Source: Enchytraeus crypticus (Eukaryota > Annelida > Clitellata > Enchytraeida > Enchytraeidae). From it: DNA of 64,000 nt. A program made the position numbers and the translations under genes. Each line of letters begins with the position of its first letter. Positions within the stretch are counted from its first letter, which is position 1. The notes under the pieces are model-generated. The model did not search any database. It was given only the letters and a program-made list of their open reading frames with translations, and was not told where the DNA came from. Shown here one piece after another: positions 43,239 to 55,900 of this stretch. The DNA lies in NCBI GenBank assembly GCA_905160935.1, contig CAJHZI010000233.1, positions 196,001 to 260,000 of the forward strand. The letters run 5' to 3'.

Positions 43239-43993
43239 CAGACTGGGAAAAAAAATAATAATCCCCTAGGGAAATCTCATTAACTTCAATAAAACTCAAA
43301 ATATCTTTACTAAATTTACGGAGCTTCTATGGGAGGAATTTTTGCGTATAATCTGAAAATTTGGTGAGAATATTTTCAGTAGTGATTAAATTACAGCATT
43401 TCTAAGAGAAAAGTGCAAAAATCAATTTCAACATGACTTTTTGAAATGTCAGTCGTTCCTTTTTAAGAAAATAACGACACTGAAAAGGGCCGTTTACTTA
43501 AGTGGTGGGGTACAAGTCTACACTACCTTGTTAGCTGCTTCAATAAAAGATGATGCTTAAAAGTCGTTCTTCTGTTAAAATTATTCCTAAATTTCCGGTA
43601 CTATTGTATAAATAAGCAGTGTTAAAATTGATTTTAACACATTTTCTGGAAAAACGCTGTATTTTTGTTACTTCTGAATATATATATTTTCACCAAATTA
43701 GCAGGACATATGTAGAAAGTCCTCCTTTTGAAGCTCCGAGAATTTTGTAAAACTATTTTGAGTTTTGTCTAAGTTATTAAGACGTTTGGTAAAATAAGCC
43801 TTGTTAAAACTGATTTTGCACTTTTTTAGTAGAAACGCTGTAATTTTGTTATTACTAAACATTTTTTCACCAAATTTTAAAAATAAATGCAGAAATTCCT
43901 CCTCTAGAAACTCTGAAAATTTTGTTGAAATATTTGAGTTTTTTCGAAGTAATTGGGATTTCGCTAGGGGATTATTTTTTTTGCCCCAGTCTG
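43239..43993. mobile_element. 755-bp foldback/MITE with TA target duplication
   Basis: The ends CAGACTGGG(A)AAAA and TTTTTTGCCCCAGTCTG are inverted and flanked by TA (43237-43238, 43994-43995), as in Tc1/mariner-type elements. The left approx. 200 bp is the inverse of two direct copies on the right (about 43560-43760 and 43795-43985). No transposase. Confidence 0.88.
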
Positions 43994-43997
43994 TAGT

Positions 43998-44215
43998 TTG
44001 TTTTTTACTTCTCTTCTCTCTTAGTGCACTGCCTACTGGCAGGTCCATGGTACATAATGCCTCCACTCTTCTGTCTTCTGCCTTCCTCTTCATTTCCACA
44101 TATGAGTGGGTCTTTAAATCATCTAACATACCTAATCACGGCCTGCCCCTGCCTCTTTTTCCTTCCATTCTACCTTCTATGACCTCTTTTAATAGACTTT
44201 CTTTACTTATGTTTA
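43998..44215 (-). mobile_element. LINE 3' end, family 1
   Basis: The minus strand encodes [20 protein letters not shown] and TMDLPVGSALREK, the cleanest copy of this end. It starts 3 bp after the MITE target duplication. Confidence 0.75.
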
Positions 44216-44544
44216 GCATATTGTTTCTATTATGTGTAGAATTACGTGGTCAAACATTCCTGCATTTTCCATATGTTGCTATTTTTATATCGTAGAAACA
44301 AAGAATTTTATACAAGATTTTAGAGGTTGATCTAGTTGATTTAGAGATTTTATGTAGTCTGATGAGCATAATGCTGTTTGTATTGTAGTCCATATGTCAT
44401 ATTTATTTGAATCAGTTTTTGTAATTTTGTATCGTAGTTATTAGTATAATTTCACTGTTGTATATTCTCCATATTTATTCATCGTTCATTCAATTTATTC
44501 AGATCATTGGTCCTCACAGATCTCTGTGCAGTGTTGATCCATAC

Positions 44545-44695
44545 GACTGGAGTCAGTGGCGATGTCGGTAAGATACTCGACCACGGATCAGTATGTGTGG
44601 GTTCAAATCCTGGGCTCGCCGGTCACTGACATCGCTTTCGAGTGAGGAAACTGACGCTAACATTAGCTTTTAGCTTTTTTGATTTAGCTTTATAC
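44545..44695 (+). repeat. SINE family A
   Basis: Near complete, from ACTGGAGTCAGTGGCGATGT to AGCTTTTTTG. Confidence 0.8.
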
Positions 44696-44959
44696 CCCAG
44701 CTTAACATAAGTCTACAAGCCATGAATATATACGTTTTAAAATTGGTCGCATTACAATTGTTATTTAATATCATTTACATTGTAATTAGTATTTATTAAT
44801 ATTAGTGCTACTCTCATAGAAACTTTGTATTATCTAGTCGTTGTGTGTAGAGCTTTATTTATTTTGCATTTATATCTTTTACATTTTCTACTATTTGTTC
44901 TGTCACTCCTTTGCTAATAAAATAAACTGACAAAATGAATTTTATTTAATTTATTATTA

Positions 44960-45255
44960 ACAAGTTAGAGGAAGGAGATATGGCGTAATGGTTAGATTGT
45001 TCGCCTCAGATACAAGTGGCTTGAGTTCAAAGCCCAGATCAGTCAAGTAATCATGGATATCTCCTTGGGCCCATGGAAGGTTAATCTTGTATCGGAGCTT
45101 GCTGCAGTTTGGCGCTATCAATAGCAAAGATATGATGAACCAAGGAAAGGATTAATAATAACCTGCCAGGAACCTGTAGAGCGTTCTCGAAGACTGGACA
45201 CCGGCCATGACACCGCTATAGAAATTGTTGGAGGTTATTAATATTATTATTAAGT
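44960..45255 (+). repeat. SINE family C, undivided copy
   Basis: GGAGATATGGCGTAATGGTT, TTGAGTTCAAAGCCCAG, then CATGGAAGGTTAATCTTGTA and GACACCGGCCATGACACCGC, ending in (ATT)n. Confidence 0.75.
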
Positions 45256-45575
45256 TTGTAAAAAAAATTCTTCCCATACAGAACTGGTCCTGCAACAATC
45301 TCTCAACACTGGAACTCATCATGCGTGCCTCACAATACCCAGACTAGCGGTTCAAATCCCTGTGGGACGACCTCTAACAGAATCTCCTATGATATTGCAA
45401 TTGAAGTTCAACTTTTTTCATGTAACAGATACACATATGGCACAAAATCGTAAAAAATACGACGGTGAAAAGAAAATAAACGGTAAATGAAGTAAAGGTC
45501 GGCAGTGGATGACGTTCATTAGGAGTCCAAGCAAACGGATGCAGATAAAAGCTGGTAAAAAGAATACACATAGAA

Positions 45576-45576
<1 letters not shown>

Positions 45577-45622
<46 letters not shown>

Positions 45623-45665
45623 CATATATATATATAGGTATATATATATATATATATTTTATAAA
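45577..45665. repeat. (AT)n microsatellite
   Basis: About 90 bp, 75 bp from the TUFM stop codon. Confidence 0.95.
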
Positions 45666-45739
45666 ATATATATATTATATAAATATTATTTTAGATTAAT
45701 ATATTTTAATTTAAAAGATTAAAATCGCATTAGTTTCAG

Positions 45740-47740
45740 TTATTTCGTTATTTTCCTATGCTCCCTACTCGCAGCCCTTCGCCGCACCACCACCGAAGCG
45801 TTGCTCTCGTACTCCATTGGCCGGGCGGCCTGATAGTTAAACCCCTTCACTTCTTCTTTAGACACTGGCAGCAGCTTCGTCGCCGCACCGGTGATCGTTG
45901 TCGACCTCCCCTCCCTTATCAAAAACCTCTGCGTCTCCGTGACAACCATTGGTAACCGTAGCAACAGGTTTACCTCGGCGACGTCACCCGGCATCACCAT
46001 GGAGACGTTGCTAGGGAGATTAACACGGCAGGCAACGTTCCACGTGTTGGCGTAGATTTGTTGCGTGTAGTTGAGAGTGATCGGTCGTGATCGACCGCCC
46101 TCTGCTCGGGTCAGGACGTAGATTCTTGCGTCGAACGAGTTTGTTTGACGGAGGTGGTTAGGGACGGAGAGCACCATTCCTCGCTCGACAAAGTCTTTCT
46201 TGAGGCTTCGTAGGAGTACTCCCACGTTATCACCCGCTGTGGCGCTAGGTACTGACTGCTTGAATACCTGCAATACAATACAATATAATACAATACAACG
46301 ACTGCTTGAATATCTGCAATACAATACAATACAATACAATACAATGTCTGCTTGAATACCTGCAATACAATACAATACAATGACTACTTGAATACCTGCA
46401 ATACGATACAATACAATGACTGCTTGAATACCTGCAATACACTACAATACAATGACTGCTTGAATACCTGCAATACAATACAATACAATGACTGCTTGAA
46501 TCCCTGCAATACAATACAATACAATACAATGACTGCTTGAATACCTGCAATACAATACAATACAATGACTGCTTGAATACCTGCAATACAATACAATACA
46601 ATGACTACTTGAATACCTTCAATACAATAAAATACAGTGACTGCTTGAATACCTGCAATACAATACAATACAATGAACTGTTTATATTATATTAATACAC
46701 AATATGGTGTTAAGCAATATAGCTTCTGTTTGATAACACCATATGCAGGGATGCCGTTAAACACATTTATTCAAGATTAAAACATTGCCATACACTACTA
46801 ACACACCGCTGGTATCGTTGTTAGGTTATCATCACCATATTCCCTTAATCACAGTTTAACCACGGTCGGGATACGAATAGACTTTCTCCAATCCTCTCTG
46901 TCCCACATCATATCATCAGTCAAAACCCTTTTTTTCATCTCTTTCTTAATTACTGCATCCTACATCAATTGTGGTCTACCTCTCTCTAGCTTTTTTATTT
47001 TCTTACATTTTTTTTAGCTTTGTTTAGTTGTTAGGTTATCAATGTTGATAATAAATAAGCGTTGTAACCTGTATATCAGAAGCCGTTGACTTGATAGTTT
47101 TACCGAAACCAACCAACTCCACCTCATCTCCCTTCCTAATGCATCCCTTCAGCACAGTGCCAATGACAACTGTGCCTCGACCAGGCACCGTTACTGCCCC
47201 CTCGATCGGTAAAAACAACGGTGCCTCCGTGTCACGAACTGGTAGAGATATGTGCCTATGAAGAGTGTAACAGATATATTGTGTTGTTGTCATCAGACAG
47301 CAACACAATGTATCTGTTATTTACATGATATAAATCAATATTTCAAACCATTTCGTATGTGCACGTACTTATCTATCTATAGCATATATTTGTGTACATA
47401 AGGTATGGATAAGGCATAGACTTTGTGAAGGGATTAACTTGTTGATCTAAGGAGTGCTCTTGTGAAGTGAGAAAACAGGCTTTGAGCATGAATACGTACC
47501 TTGAACCTGCCACTTGACAGGGCACTGAAGTAAAAGATTGGTATTCAATACACATACAGTGAGGCATGTAGCTAGGAATTAATTTTTTGGGAGGCACACA
47601 CTTCATATAATGAGTGCACTTATATTTTGAGCTTAATACAAATTTTACATGACACAGAGGAAGCATATCCCTGCTCCCTCGAGAAGCCATTGTATGTAAA
47701 AAAGCTGGTAAAAGCTAAGGTTAACGTCGATTTGTTTATG

Positions 47741-47812
<72 letters not shown>

Positions 47813-48012
47813 TGTAATATAATATGTAATAATATGTAATATAAATATATATATATATATATCTATATATATAGATATATATATATATAATATATATTTA
47901 TATTACATATATATATTAGATATATATATATATATATATATATTCTATATAATATATATATATCTATATATATATATAGATTTCATATACCTATTATTAC
48001 ATATTATATTAC

Positions 48013-48063
<51 letters not shown>

Positions 48064-48240
48064 ATATATATATATTACATATAATGGTGTATTGACCGTA
48101 TTGTGTTCGGGTTGAATTGTGCCAATATTGAATAAAAATCTGTTACATATAATTGAAGATCTACACTTATAAACACTTAGAACTTTTGCTGTTTCCTTCT
48201 TACAAAACGGTGCAATATTTTGTTGTGCAGATACCTTGCT

Positions 48241-48321
<81 letters not shown>

Positions 48322-49174
48322 CAATATATTAAGTAAAAGGTATAAGTGTAATTTAAATGGTTTACAACCTATCCACAGCATCGAGAAGTTTGCGTATTGC
48401 CAGCTCTCCAATCTCAGGTTTCTCTCCATTCAGAGCACACAAAGCTGAGCCAAAAATTATCGGTGTCTCGTTTTCGTTGTATCCCATCTCCGTCAACAAG
48501 TCCATCACTTCCAGCTGCACCAATTCCAGTGTATCCTTGTCCACGAGGTCGGCTTTATTCACAAATACCACAACTTTCTCCACCCCTATCTGTCGGGCCA
48601 GCATCAGATGCTCCCTGGTTTGCGGCATCGTGCCATCGGTCGCAGCGATGACCAAAATGGCGCCATCCATTTGTGCCGTGCCTGTGATCATGTTCTTTAT
48701 GTAGTCGAGATGACCAGGACAGTCGGTGTGAGCGTAGTGCCTAAAGGCTGTGGAATATTCCACGTGAGAAGCATTGATAGTAATACCTCTAGCCTGCTCT
48801 TCAGGTGCTTTGTCTATTTGGTCGTATTTCACAAACTTGCTAAGTCCATCTCGTTCGAGCACACGAGTTATGGCGGCGGTTAGGGTTGTTTTACCGTGAT
48901 CTATATGTCCGATCGTCCCTATGTTACAGTGATTCTTATTCGTCGAAGAAACCGATTTAGAGAGAAAGCTTGAAGTTGTTGAAAAAGTTCGTCTTCCAAT
49001 TATATCGTATAACCCGGAGGGACACGAAGAAGAGACATGCCAGTTTGCACTTAACGCACATGTTGGCCTAACTTTTGACGTTCTAACATTATATAAAGTT
49101 TTTCTACATAAAGAGAAAATTGTATATTTAAATCTCAAGAATTTGTAAACATTTGCTTCTATGGGCGCCGCCAT
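45740..49174 (-). CDS. TUFM: Mitochondrial elongation factor Tu
   Basis: The product is a GTPase that delivers aminoacyl-tRNA to the mitochondrial ribosome. Three exons, in coding order: 49174-48369, 47255-47069 and 46267-45740. Phases agree and total 506 codons plus TAA. Residues 1 to about 83 are a basic, Ser/Arg-rich presequence fit for mitochondrial import. The G domain follows with [18 protein letters not shown] (P-loop), RGITIN (switch I), DCPGH, NKAD and SALCAL. Exon 2 starts domain II ([11 protein letters not shown]). Exon 3 carries [11 protein letters not shown] and domain III up to LLPVSKEE. About 35 residues after the usual end are an extra Arg-rich tail ([17 protein letters not shown]). 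Divergence in domains II and III would also fit a second, paralogous mitochondrial EF-Tu. The acceptor of exon 3 is preceded by about 11 copies of itself. An AT-rich array fills most of intron 1. Confidence 0.93.
46262..46672 (-). repeat. 36-41 bp array of the TUFM exon 3 acceptor
   Basis: About 11 units. On the coding strand each is (TTGTA)nTTGCAG followed by GTATTCAAGCAGTCA, i.e. the acceptor plus the first 15 bases of exon 3 (VFKQS). A 36-bp unit keeps the frame open ([12 protein letters not shown]). Confidence 0.93.
46825..47000 (-). mobile_element. LINE 3' fragment
   Basis: The same block as 5763-5900 (CCTCTCTGTCCCACATCATA, TTAATTACTGCATCC). Confidence 0.65.
47744..48075. repeat. AT-rich satellite in TUFM intron 1
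   Basis: Alternating AT with TATATCTA and ATATTACAT interruptions, including several self-complementary stretches. Confidence 0.9.
48243..48322. repeat. (AT)n microsatellite in TUFM intron 1
   Basis: About 78 bp of AT, ending 47 bp from the exon 1 donor. Confidence 0.95.
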
Positions 49175-49182
49175 TTTTCTAT
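49163..49182 (-). promoter_or_regulatory. YY1-like motif overlapping the TUFM start codon
   Basis: The coding strand reads AAAATGGCGGCGCCC. AAAATGGCGGC fits the YY1 consensus AANATGGCGGC, which is known to overlap start codons in some animal genes. Binding is inferred. Confidence 0.45.
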
Positions 49183-50454
49183 ATTCGTCTAAGATTGAAC
49201 TTTTAAAAACTTAATTTTACTGCTGTCCATGGCAATATCGAACACTGTGGAACCAAATTACAACCATAGAATAAAGAAAAACCGTAGAAATGTCAGAGGC
49301 AATCTTAACCATTGTAAACACTGAGTTCAAGAATTGCAGAGATACCAACAACTAATTTTGCTAGCCAGAGGTAAACAATATCAGCTGATCGTTATTGAAA
49401 GGCTTAAAATAACGAAGGTTTTGAACATATTTAAAGCTTTTGAACAATGATGAAACACTTTAGGAACACGTTTACCGTAACATCTACCCAATATATCGTC
49501 GTGACAAAAAATTGTTTGAAACGAATTCCTATTAATTGGATGTATATTTTTACAATATAAAGTGAAACAAATTTTATTTTTCAAATCTCTTATAGGATAT
49601 TCCTCGTTCTTTAGTTTCCTGATTTCTGGAATTTGTATACCCAAATGCGCAACAATACATCATCTTAAAACCGTTTAGAGGCCGAATAGCATGAAATAAA
49701 TCTGAAATTACAGAAATTACTATTCAATACATATATGACAAACAACAACAACAATACGATTAATAATAATAACAACAATTAGAGTGCTACAGTCATCAAT
49801 GACAACGTCAAGCACTATTGAGACAAAATCAAGCCGGCGAGCAAGAAAAGGAGGTAGAAAAACGGTGCAAATTCCAAAATTCAGAAATTCAGTCCAAAGT
49901 ACTAGATTAGAGTGCTACTGTTGTCCATGACAACATTGAGCACTGTGAAACCAAATCAAAGCCGATGAGCAGAGTGAGGGGTCCATAAACGGGGCGAGCC
50001 AAAATCCGGGTGGTCAGTCCAAGGAAGGGTACTAGCGGAATGGAGGTTTACGTGTTGGGGTATTGTTTACCGTTGAAAAGGTTGATAGTGTTGACAAAGG
50101 GGCTTTGTTTACCCTCACGATTAAATGGGGCATGCTGGAAATCAAGTCTCTCTTGTTACAAAACTGGTAACGCTGAAACAACAGTCATACCATATCTACC
50201 TATTTTAAAGATCTTTCATTACAACCGACGAGCATCCGTTTTATGGTCCATAAACGATGCAAGCCAAAACTTAAGCCTAACTCAAGCCTTGGACTGATCG
50301 GGGTGATCAGTTCAAGGAGGGGAGGCGGAATGGAGGTTTACGTGTTGATCTTAGATCATGGACAAGGAATATATTTTCGTTGCTTATTTGGAAAATGGCA
50401 CATAAGAATTTTATACTTGTAATTTTTAAATAAAGATTGCACACATTTTATTTT

Positions 50455-50645
50455 ATTTTTGTGACCAACTAATAGCTGCAGAACTAGAGGTCATAAATTC
50501 AAACTTATTAAACCTAGAAGTAGATTAGATGTGCGTAAAAACGTTTTAGTCAGAGAGTTATTAATATCTGGAATGAGCTTCTAAAGGAAGTTGTAGTAGC
50601 AAAATCCATAAATCATTTTTAAAATTTGAACGATAAATATAAGAA
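50455..50645 (+). pseudogene. LINE ORF2 C-terminal scrap (third family)
   Basis: Broken frames give TRGHKFKLIKPRSRLDVRKN and then WNELLKEVVVAKSINHF, the familiar end of jockey/CR1-type RT proteins. Confidence 0.7.
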
Positions 50646-51574
50646 GTTGGTATAATATTGCCCCATGAGTATAGTTACTTATTAGAAATTAACTATAGGT
50701 ATTTTAAGGTGTCTAGATATGTGTCATTACTTATTAGGCTAGGTCTAAATAGAAAATAAAGCTACAATTTTCATTCAAATATACTATGTTTACCTTGCTT
50801 TATTGTAAATACAGCTGTGTATGTACATAACTTCACAATATAACAAAAATTAGAGTGGTAGAGTCATCAATGACAACATCGAGCACTATTGAGACAAAAG
50901 CAAGCCGACGAGCTAACGAAGGTCCAAAAAGGTGCACAATTCCAGAATCCAGAAAATAAGTCCAAAGTAATGTCATTATCTTGCTTATATATGTATATTA
51001 TGTTAGTTAAGTATATTTATGCATTCTTATTAATTAATTGTGTAGGCCTGTTTTTATTAGTGTTTTGAATGAGGCTTAAACAAACTAGAATTTGCTTTCT
51101 GAACCGTTACGTTATGTTATGTTATCCTAGGAAAGTCAATAAAAGAAACAACGGAAGTTTCTTGTTGCTATGGTAACGTTTGTTTATGATTTTATTTTGT
51201 AAAATTAAATGTTATTTTCTTAAATAAACTATGTAGGATCAAACTATTTCACTTTCTTATCTCGGTTATTCGTCTAATTCTTTTATATTCCGTTCTTGCT
51301 TCCTGCTTCACCCCTTCAATGGACCAAAGATATTTACTAAAACCCATTGAAATGCCCAATAAATGGTTCAATCGTTTTGTAAGTAAATATCCAATCGTTA
51401 TTTCCAGCATGCACCTCCGCGCATCTGGAACTTACGGATACGGTGCTTCAAGGTAGCTTTTTGTAAACAACGAAAAGTTTTGGCTCTAATTCCAGAGTTG
51501 TCTCGATGTTATTCATCGACAAGAGTATAATTATAGCACTGTAATACTTTTGCTGTTGTTAAACCACTAAGGGG

Positions 51575-51772
51575 GGGGGGGCAGTTTACTAAAAAAGAGG
51601 TCTTAGAAGGTAGAACGCAAAGTCAGAGAAGCAGAGGTAGATCAAGATTAGGAACATTAGATTATTTAAGGATCCATTCGTATATGGACATGAAGAGAGA
51701 AACGGAAGACAGAGAAGAGTGGAGGCGTTATATACCATGAACCTGCCAGTAGGCAGTAGAATACTATAGAGA
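51575..51772 (+). mobile_element. LINE 3' end, family 1
   Basis: AAAGAGGTCTTAGAAGGTAG through ACCTGCCAGTAGGCAGT. Confidence 0.7.
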
Positions 51773-51971
51773 TAGAAACCATACCTGACCCTTCATAGCC
51801 ACTTTTGATATTTTTAGTCTTTGGGTCTTGGCCTATCCAGCACAACTTTATATCACATCACATTTATCACATTTATCACATACTTCACATTTATCAGCTG
51901 CTTTTCTATAATAAATCTATTTTCTATTTGTTTATATTTCTTCCTATGCTATAGTGAGTGACTCTCTTTCC

Positions 51972-52125
51972 CTCTTAGTGCACTGCCTACTGGCAGGTCC
52001 ATTTTATATAACGCCTCCACTCTTCTCTGTCTTCCGCCTTCCTCTTCATTTCCACATATGAGTGGGTCTTAAAATCATCTAACACACCTAATCTCTGCCT
52101 GCCCGTGTCTCTTTTTCCTTAGTGG
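51972..52125 (-). mobile_element. LINE 3' end, family 1
   Basis: An inverted copy about 200 bp from the previous one, forming an inverted pair. Confidence 0.7.
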
Positions 52126-52369
52126 GATTAGTGAAGAGATTAACTAAGATGAGTAACTAATGTGGTTAATCATTATTGAGATTTTCATTCTATATACAGT
52201 ATTTTATTTGCAACTTATAGTAGAGGTACCTGGCAGTAATAATTTAGTAATAGTTATGGGTATATGTTAGTTTCATGTAATAATTATTTATAATATAATC
52301 GATGAGAGTATAATTATAGCTGTGTAAAATTTTTGCAACTAAGGGGCGATATATCACCTTATATACCAC

Positions 52370-52700
52370 CCCCTTAAGTCACTTGCTAACTGATTCGATG
52401 CTGAAATTTCGCTTTTACGCCGATGACACCCAAATTTACATATTGTTCTCTAGGCCCGATTCTTTAGATGCTCTTTCCAAGCTTACATCTACCCTTGATC
52501 TAGTTCACTCCTGTTTTCGAGCTAATCTGCTTGCCTTTGATCTTGGACTTGCACTGTTTTGATCTCTTTCTCTTGTGGTCTCTGTGTACTCAGTCGTCAT
52601 CGTGTGGTGCTTTGGCGCCTGTTTGTGTAGGGTCTGCAAGAGACGTCCCTGACATTGCCTTATGGCGAGGAATTTGACGTTAAATTCTTATTGATTGATT
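52370..52700 (+). pseudogene. L2/CR1-like RT fragment with 3' tail
   Basis: Encodes LTDSMLKFRFYADDTQIYI and LDALSKLTSTLDLVHSCF, the catalytic FYADD block of the RT. It is then joined directly to a tail with GTTTGTGTAGGGTCTGCAAG. Confidence 0.75.
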
Positions 52701-52963
52701 GATTAATCATAAAATTAATCATATACTTTGGACTGATTTTCTGGATTTTTGAATTTGCACTGTTTTGGACCATTCATTTTGCTCCCCGGCTTGATTTTGA
52801 CTCAGTAGTGCTCGATGTTGTCACTGATGACTGTAGCACTCTCATTGTTGTTATTATTGTTATTATTATTATCAATTATTACATGTAAATAATAAGGCAT
52901 AAATTATTACATTTTTCTTTCAGCTTAAGGTTTATTTTCGCATCATATTGCAGATAATTCGTA

Positions 52964-55900
52964 ATGCCGCCGAAGAAGGACCCTAAGAAGGACGAGAAGA
53001 AGGGCAAGAAGGGAAAGAAGGAGGTGAAGGGTCCTCCTGAGCCGGAGCTATTGAGTGAGGACACAAAGGACTACTACGTCGTACAGATCAAAGATCTCGT
53101 CTATAGGGTCGAAAAGTGAGTAGTGCTCAGTACATTGCAGCTAAGTACAGCTTTTTTGCTTGATCTTTATGTGTTAATCTTTATGTGTTTTTCTATCTTT
53201 ATGTGTTAAATCTTTATGTGTTTATTTAGTTTTTTATTTTTTATTTCAAACCGCAACAAAAATTTACAATAATTATCTGCGTGTAAACAATATGCATAAT
53301 AATAGAAATAACGAAAATAATAATGCTGTTCAGTAATGACTGCATTAAAAGCAGCAGTGGACCATATTTAGAGTGATTTGTGGTTCCTGACGACTGCTCA
53401 ATGTTGTCTAGGACGACAGTAGCTCTCTAATTCTGTTGTTGTTGTTAATCAGATATCAGAAGTTGCGAGATGAGTTGGAGTTAAAGAACAAGGAGTACAA
53501 TGAGAAATTTCAACAGCTGACCCAAGACAAGAGAGACATAGTCGACCACATCAAGGGCAAGATAGCGGAGAAAGGTTGATACGCTTTTAGTCTATCTCTG
53601 TCCACTGCCTAATGGCAGGTCCATGGTATATAATGCCTCCAATCATCTCTGATTTCCTTTTCTTCTCCACATATGGGTAGATCACCTAACACATTTTCAT
53701 GTCCACATACGACTGGATCCTAATTTTATTGAAATCATCTAAGAATCCTAATCTCGGCTATGATATTCATATTACATTGATTGAGTGAATAAGATACGAG
53801 ATTTGAGTGAACTTGCAGGTCTGTGGCAAGGTATGGACCTATAGAATGAAAGCTTCTGATCGACTGACGTGTCAATTGATTGATTGATTTTTATACTATA
53901 TTGATTGATTGATACACAGAGAATGAGATAGGAGATTTGAGTGAACAGCTGCTGGGGCTGCAGCAAGCTAAGGAGTTGGAGAAAGAGACATACGAGCAGC
54001 AGCTGCAGCAGCTGAGAGCTGAGTACCATGAGACTAGAGACAGAATGAGCTCCGAGAATATGACGCTCAGTTAGATAACATTTCAAATACGATTCTTTTG
54101 TAATTATTTAAAAGTTCAATAATAATAATAATAATAATAAAGGTTTAACGTCCTTTTCCTCATCCAGGGATGATGTCAGGGACGTCCCCAACAGCACACA
54201 TCACTACTATTTCAGTTCACCCAGACCAATCTGCAAAAGAAATGTGCTGAGGAGAAGTAAGGCCCTATGTTAAAAAAGCTAATGTCAGTTTCCTCACTCG
54301 AAAGTAATGTCAGTGACAGGTAAGACCAGGATTTGAACCCCGCACATACTGATCCGCGGTCGAGTATCTTACTGACATCGCCACTGGATCCAGGATCTAT
54401 TGATTTAATAATTAATATCTACAACGTATTCTCGCATTACGCATGCATTTCATTATTTGCTATATATCTTTTGATATCTTGGAGTTCTTTAATAATTTGA
54501 TGAATAATTTCAATACTGTTCTTAAACTCTCTAAATTGGAGCATTCTATTAACTTTTATTTTGTCTGGACGTTGTCATGGACGAGAGTAGCACTATTAAC
54601 TATCTATTAACTGTCAGTTTTTTTTTATTCACCAACGTCTACTGGTTATGTGTAGTGTTTGTGCAGCGCTGCTTTTGTGATTTCCTTCTTTTTCTGCTCT
54701 TTCCTGCGTGCAGTTTGTGCAAGACTTTCAAACCCATATTGATGTTGCAATAAAAATGTAATTGTATAACTTGTTGTAATCTCTCCAGATGACATCAGGT
54801 GCTAATGTAATCTATCAATGATGACATCAGGTGCTAATGTAATCTATCAATGATGATATCAGGTGCTAGTGTAATCTATCAATGATGATATCAGGTGCTA
54901 ATGTAATCTATCAATGATGATATCAGGTGCTAATATAATAAACGCTAAAAAAGCTAATGCTAAAGTCAGTTACCTCACTCGAAAACGATGTCATTGATGG
55001 GCGAGCCCAGGATTTGAACCCAGCATATACTGATCCGCGGTCGAGTATCTTACCAACTGGCTGGAGCCAGTAGCGATGTTGGTAAGATCAATGTCGTGTA
55101 ATCTATCTGTGATGACATCAGATGCTGTGTATGATAACTTGTTGTATTCATGATGACATCAGGTGCTGTGCATGATAACTTGTTGTATCCATGATGACAT
55201 CAGGTGCTGTGCATGATAACTTGTTGTATCCATGACGACATCAGGTGCTAAGCTGGCCTCACTGGAGGAGTTCAAGGTGCAGAGGGAGGAGCTGATGGCT
55301 AGACTGGCGGCTCTAGAGAGACAGTTGTATGATCAGGATGTGCAGCACAAGAACAAGGTCTACGAGATGGAGAGAAAACAGGTCATCGATAAAGACGTGT
55401 GAGTGGAACCATAGGTCTATCAATCAATCAATCAATTAAACAAGGTCTATGAGATGGAAAGGAAATAGGTCATCGATAAAGACGTGTGAGTGAGACCAAT
55501 CAATCAATTGATGGTTATATCAATCAATCTATCGGTCAATCAATCCATCAGTCTATCAATCAATCAATCAATCTATCTTTCGGTCAATCAATCTAGCAAT
55601 TAATCAATCAGCCTATCAATCAATTGATCTATCAATCAATCAATGCACCTATCAATCAATAAATTGGTTTACCAATCAATTAACCTATCAATTAATCAGT
55701 TGGTCTATAAATCAATCAATCGATCTGTCAGTCAATCCGTCCATTTATCTATTAAATCAATCAATCATCATCATAATCAATACCATCTTTCCTTGAATCC
55801 CAGTTTGCCTAGGCTCAGGTTTAGGAAATGTTGTAACTAATTTGTGTAGCCTTGGCGCTAACCCACCGAATGCCCTTTCTGACTGTGGTTTTGATCTTAG

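Larger units (their letters stand above)
49175..52963. other. Divergent gap between the TUFM and CFAP157 starts
   Basis: Both promoters are expected here. Recognised contents: copies of a dispersed block with GAGTGCTACAGTCATCAATG (49780, 49910, 50850; inverted near 52740), LINE ends and an RT scrap. No protein-coding exon was recognised. The CFAP157 5' UTR reaches an AG acceptor (TTGCAG) at 52953, so an upstream untranslated exon is possible. Confidence 0.5.

Noticed and set aside
48236..48448. Tyr-Ile repeat frames at AT microsatellites (also 9807-10097 and 45374-45625)
   Set aside because: Products of alternating AT. No homology or splice support.
50010..50297. 95-codon + frame upstream of CFAP157
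   Set aside because: No recognisable family, and it overlaps a dispersed repeat block. Probably chance.
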